From assembly GCF_010868145.1 (NCBI RefSeq), contig NZ_JAAGUY010000001.1:310001-374000 (forward strand): a DNA stretch of 64,000 nucleotides, read 5' to 3'. Below are positions 26,874 to 38,308 of the stretch, one piece after another; the stretch's first letter is position 1, and every line of letters begins with the position of its first letter. The stretch is from Nocardia cyriacigeorgica (GTDB lineage Bacteria > Actinomycetota > Actinomycetes > Mycobacteriales > Mycobacteriaceae). The notes under the pieces are model-generated. The model did no database searches and was not told the origin of the DNA. It worked only from the letters and a program-made list of their open reading frames with translations. The position numbers were made by a program, and so were the translations under genes.

Positions 26874-27176
26874 TCATGGTCGCGGTCTAGACGTCGGGGC
26901 CGGACCGGGTGCTCCCACCCGTCGCCCGTCCCAGTGTCGCCCTGCCCTACGGACGCCGGCGCCCCACCAGAAAAGCCGCAATGCGGCGGCGATGTAGAGC
27001 GCAACCGCGCAGTACACCAGGGGAGCGCCGTAGTCCGCGGCCCATCCACGGATCTGGCCCCCGGCCACGACCGCGGCGGCGAACAAGAGAACGGCGATGA
27101 CCATCGCTGGAGCGCCCAGCGGCGCCGCGGGGTCAGGTGCTGCGTCGGAGTCACCGAGGGCCGCGCTGTCGGACAT
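26874..27176 (-). CDS. Small two-helix membrane protein
   Basis: A 100-residue membrane protein. Two hydrophobic helices (APAMVIAVLLFAAAVVAGG and PLVYCAVALYIAAALRLFWW) are followed by an Arg/Pro-rich tail. GGAAGG precedes the start at 27176. No recognised domain. It sits between narK-like and CBS genes in the dormancy island, on the strand of devS/devR. Its 3' end is 13 bases from the end of the transporter gene. Confidence 0.65.
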   Translation of the reverse strand: MSDSAALGDSDAAPDPAAPLGAPAMVIAVLLFAAAVVAGGQIRGWAADYGAPLVYCAVALYIAAALRLFWWGAGVRRAGRHWDGRRVGAPGPAPTSRPRP

Positions 27177-27418
27177 GGCGTGACCTTCCTGCCTCATCGG
27201 CTCCGTTCGGCCTGATGTCTGAAGGCTAGGCAGGATGGCGTGCCGCTCGCTGCGGTCCTAGGTCACCGCTGTCGAGGACCAATGGCAGTTCGTCGGACCT
27301 CGGCTGCCGGCAGGTCTTGGGGCACCTACCGGCGCATCGAACCGCTTCCGGAACCGCCGCGACACCCAGTCGAGGAACGATTGTTGCTACTCGATGTGGA
27401 CTGAACGGCCGTGCAGGA

Positions 27419-27862
27419 TCATCCGTGGGTTGTCGAAGGCAGGTGTTGGGCGCAGATCGCCTCGACGAACTCGCCGACGGTCTGATCGGGGAGCCTGCGG
27501 GCGAGGTCGGCTTCGGTGATGATGCCGACGAGTCTTCCCTGCTCGGTCACCGGCAGCCGGCGAATCTGGTGCTGCTCCATCAGCGCGATTGCCTCGGTGA
27601 TGTCGGTGGCGGCGTCGACGGTCAGCAGGTCATCGCCTTGGGCGAGCTCGCCCGCGGTGGTGGTTTTCGGGTTTTCGCCGAGCGCGATGACCTTGATGAT
27701 GATGTCGCGGTCGGTCACGATCCCGACGGGGCGTCCTTCGCCGTCACAGATCGGCAGCGCACCGACGTCGAGTTGGCGCATGCGTTGCGCTGCGGTCTCC
27801 ATCGTGTCGCGAACGGTAATGCAGGCCACGTCGGGATGCATTACCGCCTCGGTATTCGTCAT
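27419..27862 (-). CDS. Hrp1-like two-CBS-domain protein
   Basis: A 147-residue protein of two CBS domains (residues about 5-65 and 75-130): RQLDVGALPICDGEGRPVG, then IVTDRDIIIKVIA, and HQIRRLPVTEQGRLVGIITE. It resembles hypoxic response protein 1 of mycobacteria, a secreted or cytosolic CBS protein of the DosR regulon. The start at 27862 has a strong GGAGG with 8 bases spacing; an in-frame ATG at 27892 lies in the ribosome-binding region. Genomic place next to devS supports the hypoxia link. Confidence 0.85.
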   Translation of the reverse strand: MTNTEAVMHPDVACITVRDTMETAAQRMRQLDVGALPICDGEGRPVGIVTDRDIIIKVIALGENPKTTTAGELAQGDDLLTVDAATDITEAIALMEQHQIRRLPVTEQGRLVGIITEADLARRLPDQTVGEFVEAICAQHLPSTTHG

Positions 27863-28051
27863 TAACTGCACCTCCGTACTCGTGGTCGACACTCCCTGCC
27901 GGACCCATCATCCGCCTGCAGCGGCCTCGCGACCAGGGGCATCACGAGGATTCTGTGCGGACCATTCGTGTGGAACCTGGACATCCGATGACTATCGACC
28001 CCCTACGCGGAACCAGTGCCCGTCCATGCGGCCGCATCCCGATATCCCCGG

Positions 28052-30522
<2,471 letters not shown>

Positions 30523-30623
30523 CGGCCGACTCCTTTCACCGATGCCTCCAGCTTACGAAGAATGCAGGTCACAGAGGTATCGCCGAGTCGTGGACGTGAC
30601 TTCGCTTAGTGCGCAGCGTCGTC

Positions 30624-31055
30624 CTAGGCGCCTTCTTCGATGTCATCGAGTTCGGCCTCGAAGCCCTCTTTGAGCTCCTTGAGACCCTCACCCGCGCCGA
30701 TTACGGCTATCAGACTGCCGAGGATGACATCGATCCATCTGAGCCAGCGTTTGAGGGGGCCTGGCGCCGGGGCTGCGCGGCCTGCTCCACGAGCGTTGCT
30801 CCACCCTGCACGTTTGAACGCCAGTTCAGCACCGGAGAGCCCTGCTCCGTCGAGTCTTTCGTCGTAATCCCCGCTGTTCACCGCCGCTATCAAACGACCG
30901 ATGTCGTCGCGTTGCTGCACTGCATGCCAAGCCGGCCACAGACTCTCCACGATCACGCCAGGCATATCCCGACCGCCCACATCGAAGATCATGGACAGGT
31001 CGTCGGATGTTGCGTTCAAGAACTGGACGAGAAACTCACGATCCGCGGAGTCCAT
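30624..31055 (-). CDS. Hypothetical protein with C-terminal membrane helix
   Basis: A 143-residue protein without a recognised domain. N-half acidic and soluble (FLVQFLNATSDDLSMIFDV), middle Pro/Ala-rich, then one membrane helix (IDVILGSLIAVIGAGEG) and a charged tail (LKELKEGFEAELDDIEEGA). Likely tail-anchored. It lies 100 bases upstream of devR on the same strand but no shared promoter is evident. Ribosome-binding site weak; the frame is supported by biased codon use and sensible composition. Confidence 0.55.
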   Translation of the reverse strand: MDSADREFLVQFLNATSDDLSMIFDVGGRDMPGVIVESLWPAWHAVQQRDDIGRLIAAVNSGDYDERLDGAGLSGAELAFKRAGWSNARGAGRAAPAPGPLKRWLRWIDVILGSLIAVIGAGEGLKELKEGFEAELDDIEEGA

Positions 31056-31451
31056 AGATCGAAGCTACCCGCGTTCCACAGGGAAGGGCAGGGATTTCGG
31101 CGGGTGTCTTCGCCGGCGTTTCACCTTGCGGCTGTGGGAATTCGGGCTTACCGACGAGCTGCCCGGGAACGACGAACCATCGTTTCAGATGGAGCTCAGC
31201 GCCGCATCGAAAGGCTCTGACCTCGGTATTTACCCGCGAGGTGTCGGAGTAAGGAGCGTAAAGTAGTCCTGGCCCGAGGTGTGTCTGCCGGTCGCGAGGA
31301 TCGCGTGAGACCGTCGCTGGGCGTGCCGAAGTATGAATCGTCGGTCACGGATGCGCCCCGGAACCGGACGTCCGCGGATGAACGGTCGTCCCTATTCCCT
31401 GATGATTGGTCCGTCGGTTCGGCGGACCGGTCCAGTGAGAGGCGGAACGCT
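31056..31451. other. Intergenic region without supported gene
   Basis: About 395 bases before the VOC gene. The VOC frame is open to 31281, but the upstream part has no conserved start or domain. No repeat or RNA structure seen. Confidence 0.4.
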
Positions 31452-31835
31452 ATGACAGGTCGGGTTGTGCACTTCGAAATCCCCTATGACGACGGTGACC
31501 GCGCGCGAGATTTCTATCGTGACGCGTTCGGCTGGCAGGTCAACGAAGTGCCGGATATGGACTACACGCTCGTCATGACAGGGCCGCTCGGCGCGGACGG
31601 CATGTCGTCGGAGCCGGGCTACATCAACGGAGGTTTGACCGCGCGTGGTCAGGTGGCGGCGCCGGTAGTGACGGTCGATGTCGACGATATCGACGGCGCT
31701 CTTGACAAGATCCAATCACTGGGCGGCAAGATCGTCGGCCCGAAATTTCCTGTGGGGGAGATGGGTTTCGCGGCGTACTTCGCCGATCCTGAAGGCAATG
31801 TCGTCGGATTGTGGGAGTCGGCTCAGGAAACGTGA
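31452..31835 (+). CDS. VOC (glyoxalase/bleomycin-resistance) family protein
   Basis: A 127-residue single-chain VOC protein with two beta-alpha-beta-beta-beta modules: VVHFEIPYDDGDRARDFYRD (with a metal-ligand-type His at residue 7), and VTVDVDDIDGALDKIQSLGG, ending in AAYFADPEGNVVGLWE with the C-terminal Glu ligand. Such proteins in actinomycetes are often uncharacterised lyase/isomerase or binding proteins. Start at 31452 is chosen from the domain start. It stands alone. Confidence 0.88.
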   Translation: MTGRVVHFEIPYDDGDRARDFYRDAFGWQVNEVPDMDYTLVMTGPLGADGMSSEPGYINGGLTARGQVAAPVVTVDVDDIDGALDKIQSLGGKIVGPKFPVGEMGFAAYFADPEGNVVGLWESAQET

Positions 31836-32110
31836 GAGCAGGTCGTACGTCGAAGGTCTCCTGTTCGCGCCTCGCGCGAGGCGGCGGAGACAACGCACGA
31901 CGCTGTCAACAACCTGCCGCAACGCGCAGTGGCGGGATGCTTGTGCTGTGTCTCTAGACGTGAACGCGGGCGTTGGTGATGTGTCCAGATCCGATCTTGT
32001 TCGTCCGGTGATGTGCTCGGCGGGTTCTAGGTTGGTGCTGATTCCCCCGCAGTCGACCAGCTGGAAGGTGCAGGGCGCGAGCTGCGGCCAAGACAGGAGC
32101 TTCACGTCTC

Positions 32111-33127
32111 ATGATCGGATCCGAAACAGCCCGCCGGACGGTGGCGATCGCGGTGGCCGTGGTGGGCGCAGCGTCGGGTGTGGCCGCGGTGACGCCGAAT
32201 GCGACGGCCGAGCCGACCTCATCGATCACCGGCTCGTGGGCCGTGGACGAGCGCACGGTGCAAGTGCGGGTGCATTCGGCGTCCATGGACACCGACATCA
32301 TGGTGGACGTGTTGCGGGCGGCGGATCGGTCGAAGCCTGCCCCGACGTTGTATCTGCTCAACGGCGGTGGCGGCGGAATGGACAGCGCGACCTGGCAGCA
32401 GAACACCGACGTGACGGATTTTCTGGCCGACAAACAGGCGAATGTGGTGCAGCCGATCGGTGGGCGCTGGAGCTACTACACCGATTGGCGTGCGCCGGAT
32501 CCGAAACTGGGTGTGTACAAGTGGAAGACGTTCCTCACCGAGGAGTTGCCGCCGCTGATCGACGCCGAATTCGGTACCACCGGTGTAAACGCGATCGCGG
32601 GTCTGTCGACCTCGGGTACCTCGGTATTGCAATTGCCGATCGCGAAGCCGGGCTTGTATCGCGCGGTGGCCGCCTACAGTGGGTGCGCGCAGACCAGTGA
32701 TCCGATCGGTCAGCAGTTCGTGAAACTGGCGGTGGAGTCGTGGGGCGGTGGCGATACCGAGAACATGTACGGGCCGCCGGGTGACCCGATGTGGGCGGCC
32801 AACGATCCCTATGTCAACGCCGAAGGGCTGCGTGGGCTGAAGCTGTTCATCTCGACCGGGACACGCGTTCCCGGGATGTATGACACGTACAACGGTGAAT
32901 ATGCGCAGCCGGGCCCGCGGGGTTTCGCCAATCAGCTGGCGCTGGGTGGGTTGATCGAGGCCGCCGTGAACTGGTGCACGCACAACCTACAAGGCCGGCT
33001 GCAGCAGCTGGGCATCCCTGCCACCTTCGATTTCCAGCCGACCGGTACCCATTCCTGGGGATATTGGCAGGAGGCGATGAAGAACTCCTGGCCGGTCCTG
33101 GCGGAAGGCCTGGGGTTGCCGCGATGA
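32111..33127 (+). CDS. Antigen-85-family mycolyltransferase
   Basis: A 338-residue exported Ag85 relative. Signal peptide (residues 1-33, ending at ATAEPTS), the core LYLLNGGGGGMDSATWQQN, the segment KTFLTEELPPLIDAEFGTT, a Ser elbow written GLSTSGTS (Met-Gly of the usual GxSMG replaced by Thr-Ser), and GTHSWGYW with the catalytic His. Transfers mycoloyl groups at the cell wall. Longer and closer to the classical form than 19397-20446 except at the elbow. AGGAG 11 bases upstream. Confidence 0.92.
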   Translation: MIGSETARRTVAIAVAVVGAASGVAAVTPNATAEPTSSITGSWAVDERTVQVRVHSASMDTDIMVDVLRAADRSKPAPTLYLLNGGGGGMDSATWQQNTDVTDFLADKQANVVQPIGGRWSYYTDWRAPDPKLGVYKWKTFLTEELPPLIDAEFGTTGVNAIAGLSTSGTSVLQLPIAKPGLYRAVAAYSGCAQTSDPIGQQFVKLAVESWGGGDTENMYGPPGDPMWAANDPYVNAEGLRGLKLFISTGTRVPGMYDTYNGEYAQPGPRGFANQLALGGLIEAAVNWCTHNLQGRLQQLGIPATFDFQPTGTHSWGYWQEAMKNSWPVLAEGLGLPR

Positions 33128-33300
33128 GCGGGCGCGCACGGGTGGTCCGCGGGTGATCGATATGGGTAGCATCGTCCCGGCCGAGTCGGCCCGGGAAACC
33201 CGGGTCTTGCCCGGCCCGTGCCTTGCGCTGGATGGTGTGCTGGCCGCACCTGCCGGGTTCGGCGCGGCCACAGCGATGAGAAACCGATAGGGGCGCCGAG

Positions 33301-33777
33301 ATGCAACCGGCACTGCGATGTCTGGTCTGGGAACTGGACAACACGCTGTGGGACGGCGTCGTCTACGACGGCACCGTCGGGGCACTGGATCATTCAGCAT
33401 TGCGCACACTGCGCATTCTGAGTGAACGTGGGATGTGGCATGCCGTGGCCAGCCGCGGCGATCGCGGCCGCACCGCGGATATGCTGCGCAAGCACGGATT
33501 GCACGAGATGTTCTCGGTGGTGGAGATCGGTTGGGGTCGTAAGTCGTCGGCCATCGTCAGGATCAGCCACACTCTCGGCCTGCGCTTGGACTCGATCGGG
33601 TTCGTCGACCCCGAGCCCGTCGAACGTGCGGAGGTCGCACGGGCACTGCCGCTGGTGCGCTGCTACGCCGCCCGTAACGCGGGGAGCCTGCTGAATCACC
33701 CGGACTTCCGCCCGGTGGTTCGCCCCGACCGCGACCTCACCCCGCCACTCGGGTTCGCGAGGGTGCCTGCGCGGTAA
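33301..33777 (+). CDS. Stand-alone HAD-like (FkbH/IIIC-type) protein
   Basis: A 158-residue HAD-like protein close to the phosphatase domain of FkbH proteins: CLVWELDNTLWDGVVYDG matches the family motif DLDNTLWxGVV. The nucleophilic first Asp is Glu here (codon 11), and the later acidic motif DDNPxER reads DPEPVER. So both phosphoryl-transfer motifs are changed and the enzyme is probably inactive or altered. The C-terminal acyltransferase part of FkbH proteins is absent. It follows the mycolyltransferase by about 175 bases. Confidence 0.75.
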   Translation: MQPALRCLVWELDNTLWDGVVYDGTVGALDHSALRTLRILSERGMWHAVASRGDRGRTADMLRKHGLHEMFSVVEIGWGRKSSAIVRISHTLGLRLDSIGFVDPEPVERAEVARALPLVRCYAARNAGSLLNHPDFRPVVRPDRDLTPPLGFARVPAR

Positions 33778-33913
33778 ACCCTTGGGGGAGTAGGTCAGCC
33801 GACTCGGTCACTCAGCTGCACGCGCCGATGAACACCTCGCACTACCGTCAGGTCGACAGCACCCGCGGCGTACCCTTCGACCGGACCGGCACGTCAGGCG
33901 ATGGCGGAGAAGA

Positions 33914-33957
33914 CCCGCCCTCGATGCGCGTTGAGGTTCGGCGCTTTCGAGGGCGGG
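33914..33957. terminator. Hairpin between convergent genes
   Basis: An 11-bp perfect stem (CCCGCCCTCGA with its complement at 33947-33957) with a 22-base loop, just after the stop of the minus-strand GMC gene and about 140 bases after the HAD-like gene. A shared, bidirectional terminator is likely. Confidence 0.55.
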
Positions 33958-33966
33958 CTGTGAATC

Positions 33967-35562
33967 TCAGCGGTGTTTGCCGCGCCGAATGAAGGTCGCC
34001 GCCTGTTCACCGATGAGGACCGACGGTGCGTGCGTATGTCCGCGCACCAGGACCGGCATCACCGATGCGTCGGCAACGCGCAGACCCTGCACACCACGCA
34101 CCTCGAGCTGAGGGGTGACGACGCTGGCGGAATCGGCGCCCATCCGGCACGTGCCCGCCGGGTGGTACAGGGTGTGGGAGTAGCCGTTGAGCGCCAGCGC
34201 CAAGGTGTCCTCGATATCGGCGGGAGCCTGCGGCGGGTAGATGATCGGTCCGAGTACCGATTTCAGTGCCGGGGACTCCGCCAACCGGACACAGGTCCGC
34301 AAGCCGGACAGGAGCGCTGCCCGATCGGCACCGTCGGCGTCCGACAGATAGCGGGGGTCGATGATCGGCTTGGCCGCCGGATCCTTCGACGCGAGGTTGA
34401 TCCGGCCCCGGCTGTGCGGGCGCAACAGCACCGTCGCCAGCACCACACCGTGCTCGGTGGGTTCGCGCAAGCCCTCGTAGAAGAACGGGGCGGGCGCGAA
34501 GACGAGCTCCAGATCGGGCAGCTCCAGCTCGGGGTTGCTGCGCAGGAAGCCGTACGCCTCACCGACATTGGAGGTCAGCATCCCGCGGTGACGCAGCAGA
34601 TAGTCGAGCAGCTGCCGTGGCTTCTCGGCCGCGAAGAGGGAATCGCCTCCGACTCCGTACCCGACCGCGGTGACCAGATGGTCCTGGAGATTGGCCCCGA
34701 CCTCCGGCGCGTGATACACGGTCTCGATGCCGTGGCGGCTCAACTCCTCCCGGTCGCCGATGCCCGACAGCATGAGCAGCTGCGGGCTGTTGATCGCCCC
34801 GCCACACAACACCACCTCGCGGCGCGCGTTCGCGGTGACCGTGGCCTCGCCCTGCCGGAATTCGACGCCGGTGGCGCGGGTGCCGTCGAACCGCACACGC
34901 GTGGCAAGCGCCTCCGAGCGGACGATCAGATTCGGCCTGCGCAGCGCCGGTCGCAGATAGGCGTCGGCGGTGCTCCAGCGCCTGCCACCGTGCTGGGTGA
35001 CCATGGTCTGGCTGAAACCTTCCGGCTCCGGCCGGTTCGCGGGCTCGACCCGGTAACCGGATTCGCGCACCGCCTCCAGATAGGCGGCGGTGACCGCGCG
35101 CGGGCTGCGCTGATGAGAGATGTGCAGCGGGCCGTCGGTTCCTTGGTCGGGATACTGGGCGTCCTCGACGTTCTCGATGCGCCGGAACTGCTCGACGACC
35201 TTGGCGAAACTCCAGTCCTCTCCCGCCAGCAACGCCCACTCGTCATAGTCGGCGCGGAACCCGCGCACCCACATCATGGCGTTCATCGACGACGACCCAC
35301 CGAAGGTCTTACCGCGCGGCCAGTAGATCTGCCTGCCGTCGAGCTCCGGTTGCGGTTCGGTCAGATAGTCCCAGTCCACTTCGCTGCGGAACAGCTTGGA
35401 GAAGCCGGCCGGAATATGGATGAACTTGTTCTTGTCCCGCGGCCCCGCCTCCAACAGCACCACCGTGGTATCCGGATCGTCACTGAGCCGCGCAGCCAGC
35501 GCCGCACCCGCCGACCCCGCCCCGACGATCACATAGTCCGCAGTGACCTCACCAGTTCCCAC
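33967..35562 (-). CDS. GMC-family oxidoreductase (choline dehydrogenase-like)
   Basis: A 531-residue FAD-dependent GMC enzyme: the dinucleotide motif [20 protein letters not shown] at the N-terminus, GMC signature 1 around [19 protein letters not shown], signature 2 [15 protein letters not shown], and the C-terminal HPAGTCRMG and [16 protein letters not shown] with the catalytic His pair. Oxidises an alcohol to an aldehyde or acid; BetA-like by length, substrate unknown. GTG start with GGAG 7 bases upstream. It is followed on the same strand by a terminator hairpin. Confidence 0.92.
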   Translation of the reverse strand: MGTGEVTADYVIVGAGSAGAALAARLSDDPDTTVVLLEAGPRDKNKFIHIPAGFSKLFRSEVDWDYLTEPQPELDGRQIYWPRGKTFGGSSSMNAMMWVRGFRADYDEWALLAGEDWSFAKVVEQFRRIENVEDAQYPDQGTDGPLHISHQRSPRAVTAAYLEAVRESGYRVEPANRPEPEGFSQTMVTQHGGRRWSTADAYLRPALRRPNLIVRSEALATRVRFDGTRATGVEFRQGEATVTANARREVVLCGGAINSPQLLMLSGIGDREELSRHGIETVYHAPEVGANLQDHLVTAVGYGVGGDSLFAAEKPRQLLDYLLRHRGMLTSNVGEAYGFLRSNPELELPDLELVFAPAPFFYEGLREPTEHGVVLATVLLRPHSRGRINLASKDPAAKPIIDPRYLSDADGADRAALLSGLRTCVRLAESPALKSVLGPIIYPPQAPADIEDTLALALNGYSHTLYHPAGTCRMGADSASVVTPQLEVRGVQGLRVADASVMPVLVRGHTHAPSVLIGEQAATFIRRGKHR

Positions 35563-35640
35563 TGTTCATCTCCGATCTCGCTATGTACGGCAAACATACG
35601 AGCACGTGGCGGCCACCGGGCCGGATTTCCGGCATCTGGC

Positions 35641-35711
35641 CGGATCGTGCGCGGCCGGCAGCGCACGATCCGTGTGCGCCCCGCAGACCAGGGCCTGCGG
35701 GGCGCACACGG
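35641..35711. terminator. Tandem overlapping hairpins behind choD
   Basis: Two perfect stem-loops next to each other: 12 bp (CGGATCGTGCGC at 35641-35652 with its complement at 35661-35672) and 17 bp (35670-35686 with 35695-35711, loop 8). They overlap by three bases, so only one can form fully at a time. They lie 10 bases after the stop of the cholesterol-oxidase gene on the minus strand. Confidence 0.65.
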
Positions 35712-35720
35712 GACGATCGA

Positions 35721-37448
35721 TCAGCCTGCCGCTGTGGTGCTGTCGCGGCGGGCGGGGATGGTCGGCAGCTTCAGCGCGGTGGGAGCGTTGGCGGGGACGA
35801 CCGGGTTGTGCGGAGCGATGGGGGCGATGCGCTGGTAGGGGTTTCCCTGCGCGGGGCGCTGGTCTTGCTCGCCTTTGTTGGGCCAGTAGGCGGCGGCGCG
35901 CTCGGCTTGGGCGGTGATGGTCAGCGACGGGTTGACGCCGAGGTTGGCCGAGACGGCGGCACCGTCGACGACGCTGAGCGTGGGATAGCCGTAGACGCGG
36001 TGGTAGGCGTCGATGACGCCGGAGTCGCGGTCGGCGCCGATGGCCGCGCCGCCGAGGAAGTGCGCGGTGAGCGGAATGTTGAATACCTCGCCCCAGGTGC
36101 CGCCTGCGATGCCGCCGATCTTGTCGGCGACCCGGCGGGTGACGTCGTTACCCGCGGGAATCCAGGTCGGGTTGGGTTCACCGTGCCCCTGCTTGGAGGT
36201 GAGTTTGCGCCCGAACAGTCCGCGTTTGGTGTAGGTGGTGATGGAGTTGTCCAGATGCTGCATGACCAGCGAGATGATCGTGCGCTCACTCCAGTTGCGC
36301 ACGCTCAGGAAGCTCAGCAGCGTCAACGGGTGCAGCAGGGCGATGCCGAGGAAGCGCAGCCAGCGCGGGACACGTCCGCCGCCGTCCACCATCAGGGTCT
36401 GCAGCAGGCCCATCGAGTTCGATCCCTTGCCGTAGCGGACCGGTTCCATATGGGTGTCGGGGGTGGGGTGGATCGAGGACGTGATCGCCACGCCCTTGGT
36501 GAAGTCCCGTCCCGGCGTGACCTTCTTGGTCGCCGCGCCGACGATGGATTCGGAGTTGGTGCGGGTGAGCACACCCAACTGATCCGAAACATCGGGCAGC
36601 ACGCCCCGATCACGCATCGCATGCAGCAGTTTCTGTGTGCCGAGGGTGCCAGCGGCGAGCACCACATGGCCCGCGGTGTAGGTGGCGGGGCTCTTGCGCA
36701 CCCATGCTCCGGTCCGTTCGGTCGATACCTCCCAGGTGCCGTCGGCCTTGGGGAGCAGCGCGGTGACCGTCGTCATCGGAATCACCTGTGCGCCCGCCTT
36801 TTCCGCGAGGTACAGGTAGTTCTTCACGAGCGTGTTCTTAGCGCCGAACTTGCAGCCGACCATGCAGTCACCACATTCCAGGCAGCCGGTGCGATCGGGA
36901 CCGACACCACCGAAGTAGGGGTCTTCGACGGTCTTGCCCGGCTCTCCGAAGAACACGCCGACCGGTGTCTGGACGAAGGTATCGCCGACACCCATGTCCT
37001 CGGCGACCTGTTTGAACACCTCGTCGGCCGGGGTCATATGCGGGTTGCGCACGACGCCGAGCATCTTCTGGGCCTGCTCGTAGTACGGGGTCAGCTCATC
37101 GCGCCAGTCGGTGATATCGCGCCACTGGGCGTCCTGGAAGAACGGCTCCGGCGGCACATACAGGGTGTTGGCGTAATTGAGCGATCCGCCACCGACGCCG
37201 GCGCCGCCGAGGATCAGCACATCACGCAGCGGGTGGATGCGCTGGATGCCGTAGCAGCCGAGCTTGGGCGCCCACAGGAACTTGCGCAGATCCCAGCTGG
37301 TCTTGGGCAGTTCGTCGTCGGCGAAGCGGCGGCCTGCCTCGATGATGCCGACCTTGTAGCCTTTCTCCACCAATCGCAGCGCCGTAACGCTGCCGCCGAA
37401 TCCGGACCCGACGATGAGTACGTCGTAGTCCGTCGCGTGCTTGGACAT
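35721..37448 (-). CDS. choD: ChoD-type GMC oxidoreductase (cholesterol oxidase family)
   Basis: A 575-residue GMC enzyme matching the length and order of mycobacterial ChoD: YDVLIVGSGFGGSVTALRLV (FAD), LILGGAGVGGGSLNYANTL, a Cys-rich TGCLECGDCMVGCKFGAKNT segment, and the C-terminal NIPLTAHFLGGAAIGADRDS with LGVNPSLTITAQAERAA. ChoD-type proteins are annotated as sterol oxidases, though their activity on cholesterol is debated. GAGGAG precedes the ATG. The MerR gene is divergent with about 100 bases between starts. Confidence 0.9.
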   Translation of the reverse strand: MSKHATDYDVLIVGSGFGGSVTALRLVEKGYKVGIIEAGRRFADDELPKTSWDLRKFLWAPKLGCYGIQRIHPLRDVLILGGAGVGGGSLNYANTLYVPPEPFFQDAQWRDITDWRDELTPYYEQAQKMLGVVRNPHMTPADEVFKQVAEDMGVGDTFVQTPVGVFFGEPGKTVEDPYFGGVGPDRTGCLECGDCMVGCKFGAKNTLVKNYLYLAEKAGAQVIPMTTVTALLPKADGTWEVSTERTGAWVRKSPATYTAGHVVLAAGTLGTQKLLHAMRDRGVLPDVSDQLGVLTRTNSESIVGAATKKVTPGRDFTKGVAITSSIHPTPDTHMEPVRYGKGSNSMGLLQTLMVDGGGRVPRWLRFLGIALLHPLTLLSFLSVRNWSERTIISLVMQHLDNSITTYTKRGLFGRKLTSKQGHGEPNPTWIPAGNDVTRRVADKIGGIAGGTWGEVFNIPLTAHFLGGAAIGADRDSGVIDAYHRVYGYPTLSVVDGAAVSANLGVNPSLTITAQAERAAAYWPNKGEQDQRPAQGNPYQRIAPIAPHNPVVPANAPTALKLPTIPARRDSTTAAG

Positions 37449-37548
37449 GGGGTAACTCCTCGGTCGGCGTCGGCAGTGACGCCGGTTACGCTAATGACGA
37501 CAGTTGGAACTGTCAACGAAGGGTGCGCTTGGTATCTATGCTGGTCGA

Positions 37549-38238
37549 GTGTCCCGATACAGCCGCACCCAGCTGGCCGAACTGAGTGGCGTCCCGGCGC
37601 GAACGATCCGCTACTACCATTCGCTCGGTTTGCTCCCCAAGGCCGAACGGGTCGGCAAGGAAGCCCTCTACCGCGACGAACACGTCGACCGGCTGCGCGA
37701 CATCCTCGCCATGCAAGCCCGCGGGCTGCGCCTGGACGCGATACGTGAAGTGTTCGCCGCCGAGGCCGGACAGGGCACCGCCGACTGGCGTGCGGTGTTC
37801 GATCCCCGCCAGCCCGGCCCGTCTGATCAATCCGCCGTCCTCGATGACGACGAGCTCACCGAACTCCTCGGCGACCGCCGCCCCGAGATTCTCGACGAGC
37901 TGCTGGCCGCGCAGTATCTGGAGCGGCGCGGCAACAACTGGGCGATCCCGGACCTGCCGATGCTCAAAGGGGCTCTGATCCTCTACGACGTCGGCACCGA
38001 CGTCACCCTCAGTGGCGCGTTGCGCAAGGTGATCCGGGCGCGCATCGCCGAACTGGCCGACGAAATGGTGCGCACCTTCCGTGACGCCGCCGCGACCAGC
38101 TATGGCGGTGAGGGTATCGGCAGTGACCTCAGCCGATTCCGGGAACGCTTCCGTGCCGCCGCCTGGGAGGTCGGTGGCGCGACATTGGCCGACGAGATCG
38201 AACGCGCGGTCGCCGAACTCGACGAATCCGGTCGCTGA
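37549..38238 (+). CDS. MerR-family transcriptional regulator
   Basis: A 229-residue regulator with an N-terminal MerR winged helix (YSRTQLAELSGVPARTIRYY, the HSLGLLPKAERVG wing, then a coiled helix RLRDILAMQARGLRLDAIRE) and a C-terminal helical effector domain of about 130 residues. No Cys cluster, so not a metal sensor of the usual type. Divergent from choD and a likely regulator of it. GTG 37549 is chosen because the HTH starts 5 residues on; an upstream in-frame ATG at 37504 is possible. Confidence 0.88.
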   Translation: MSRYSRTQLAELSGVPARTIRYYHSLGLLPKAERVGKEALYRDEHVDRLRDILAMQARGLRLDAIREVFAAEAGQGTADWRAVFDPRQPGPSDQSAVLDDDELTELLGDRRPEILDELLAAQYLERRGNNWAIPDLPMLKGALILYDVGTDVTLSGALRKVIRARIAELADEMVRTFRDAAATSYGGEGIGSDLSRFRERFRAAAWEVGGATLADEIERAVAELDESGR

Positions 38239-38308
38239 CGCTCGATCACGGGGGAGCGGTGATCACTATTGTTGACATCGCTCTCTGAAATGCGCCAGGG
38301 TGACACCC

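Noticed and set aside
27177..27418. Possible DevR boxes between the small membrane gene and the CBS gene
   Set aside because: Partial matches such as GCGGTCC-TAG-GTCACCGC are not symmetric enough and do not fit the known consensus.
33973..35838. 621-codon plus-strand frame over the GMC gene
   Set aside because: Antisense shadow with His/Arg-rich, domain-free composition.
35583..37748. 721-codon plus-strand frame over the ChoD-type gene
   Set aside because: Antisense shadow caused by high GC at third codon positions; no domain, and the minus-strand ChoD reading is unmistakable.
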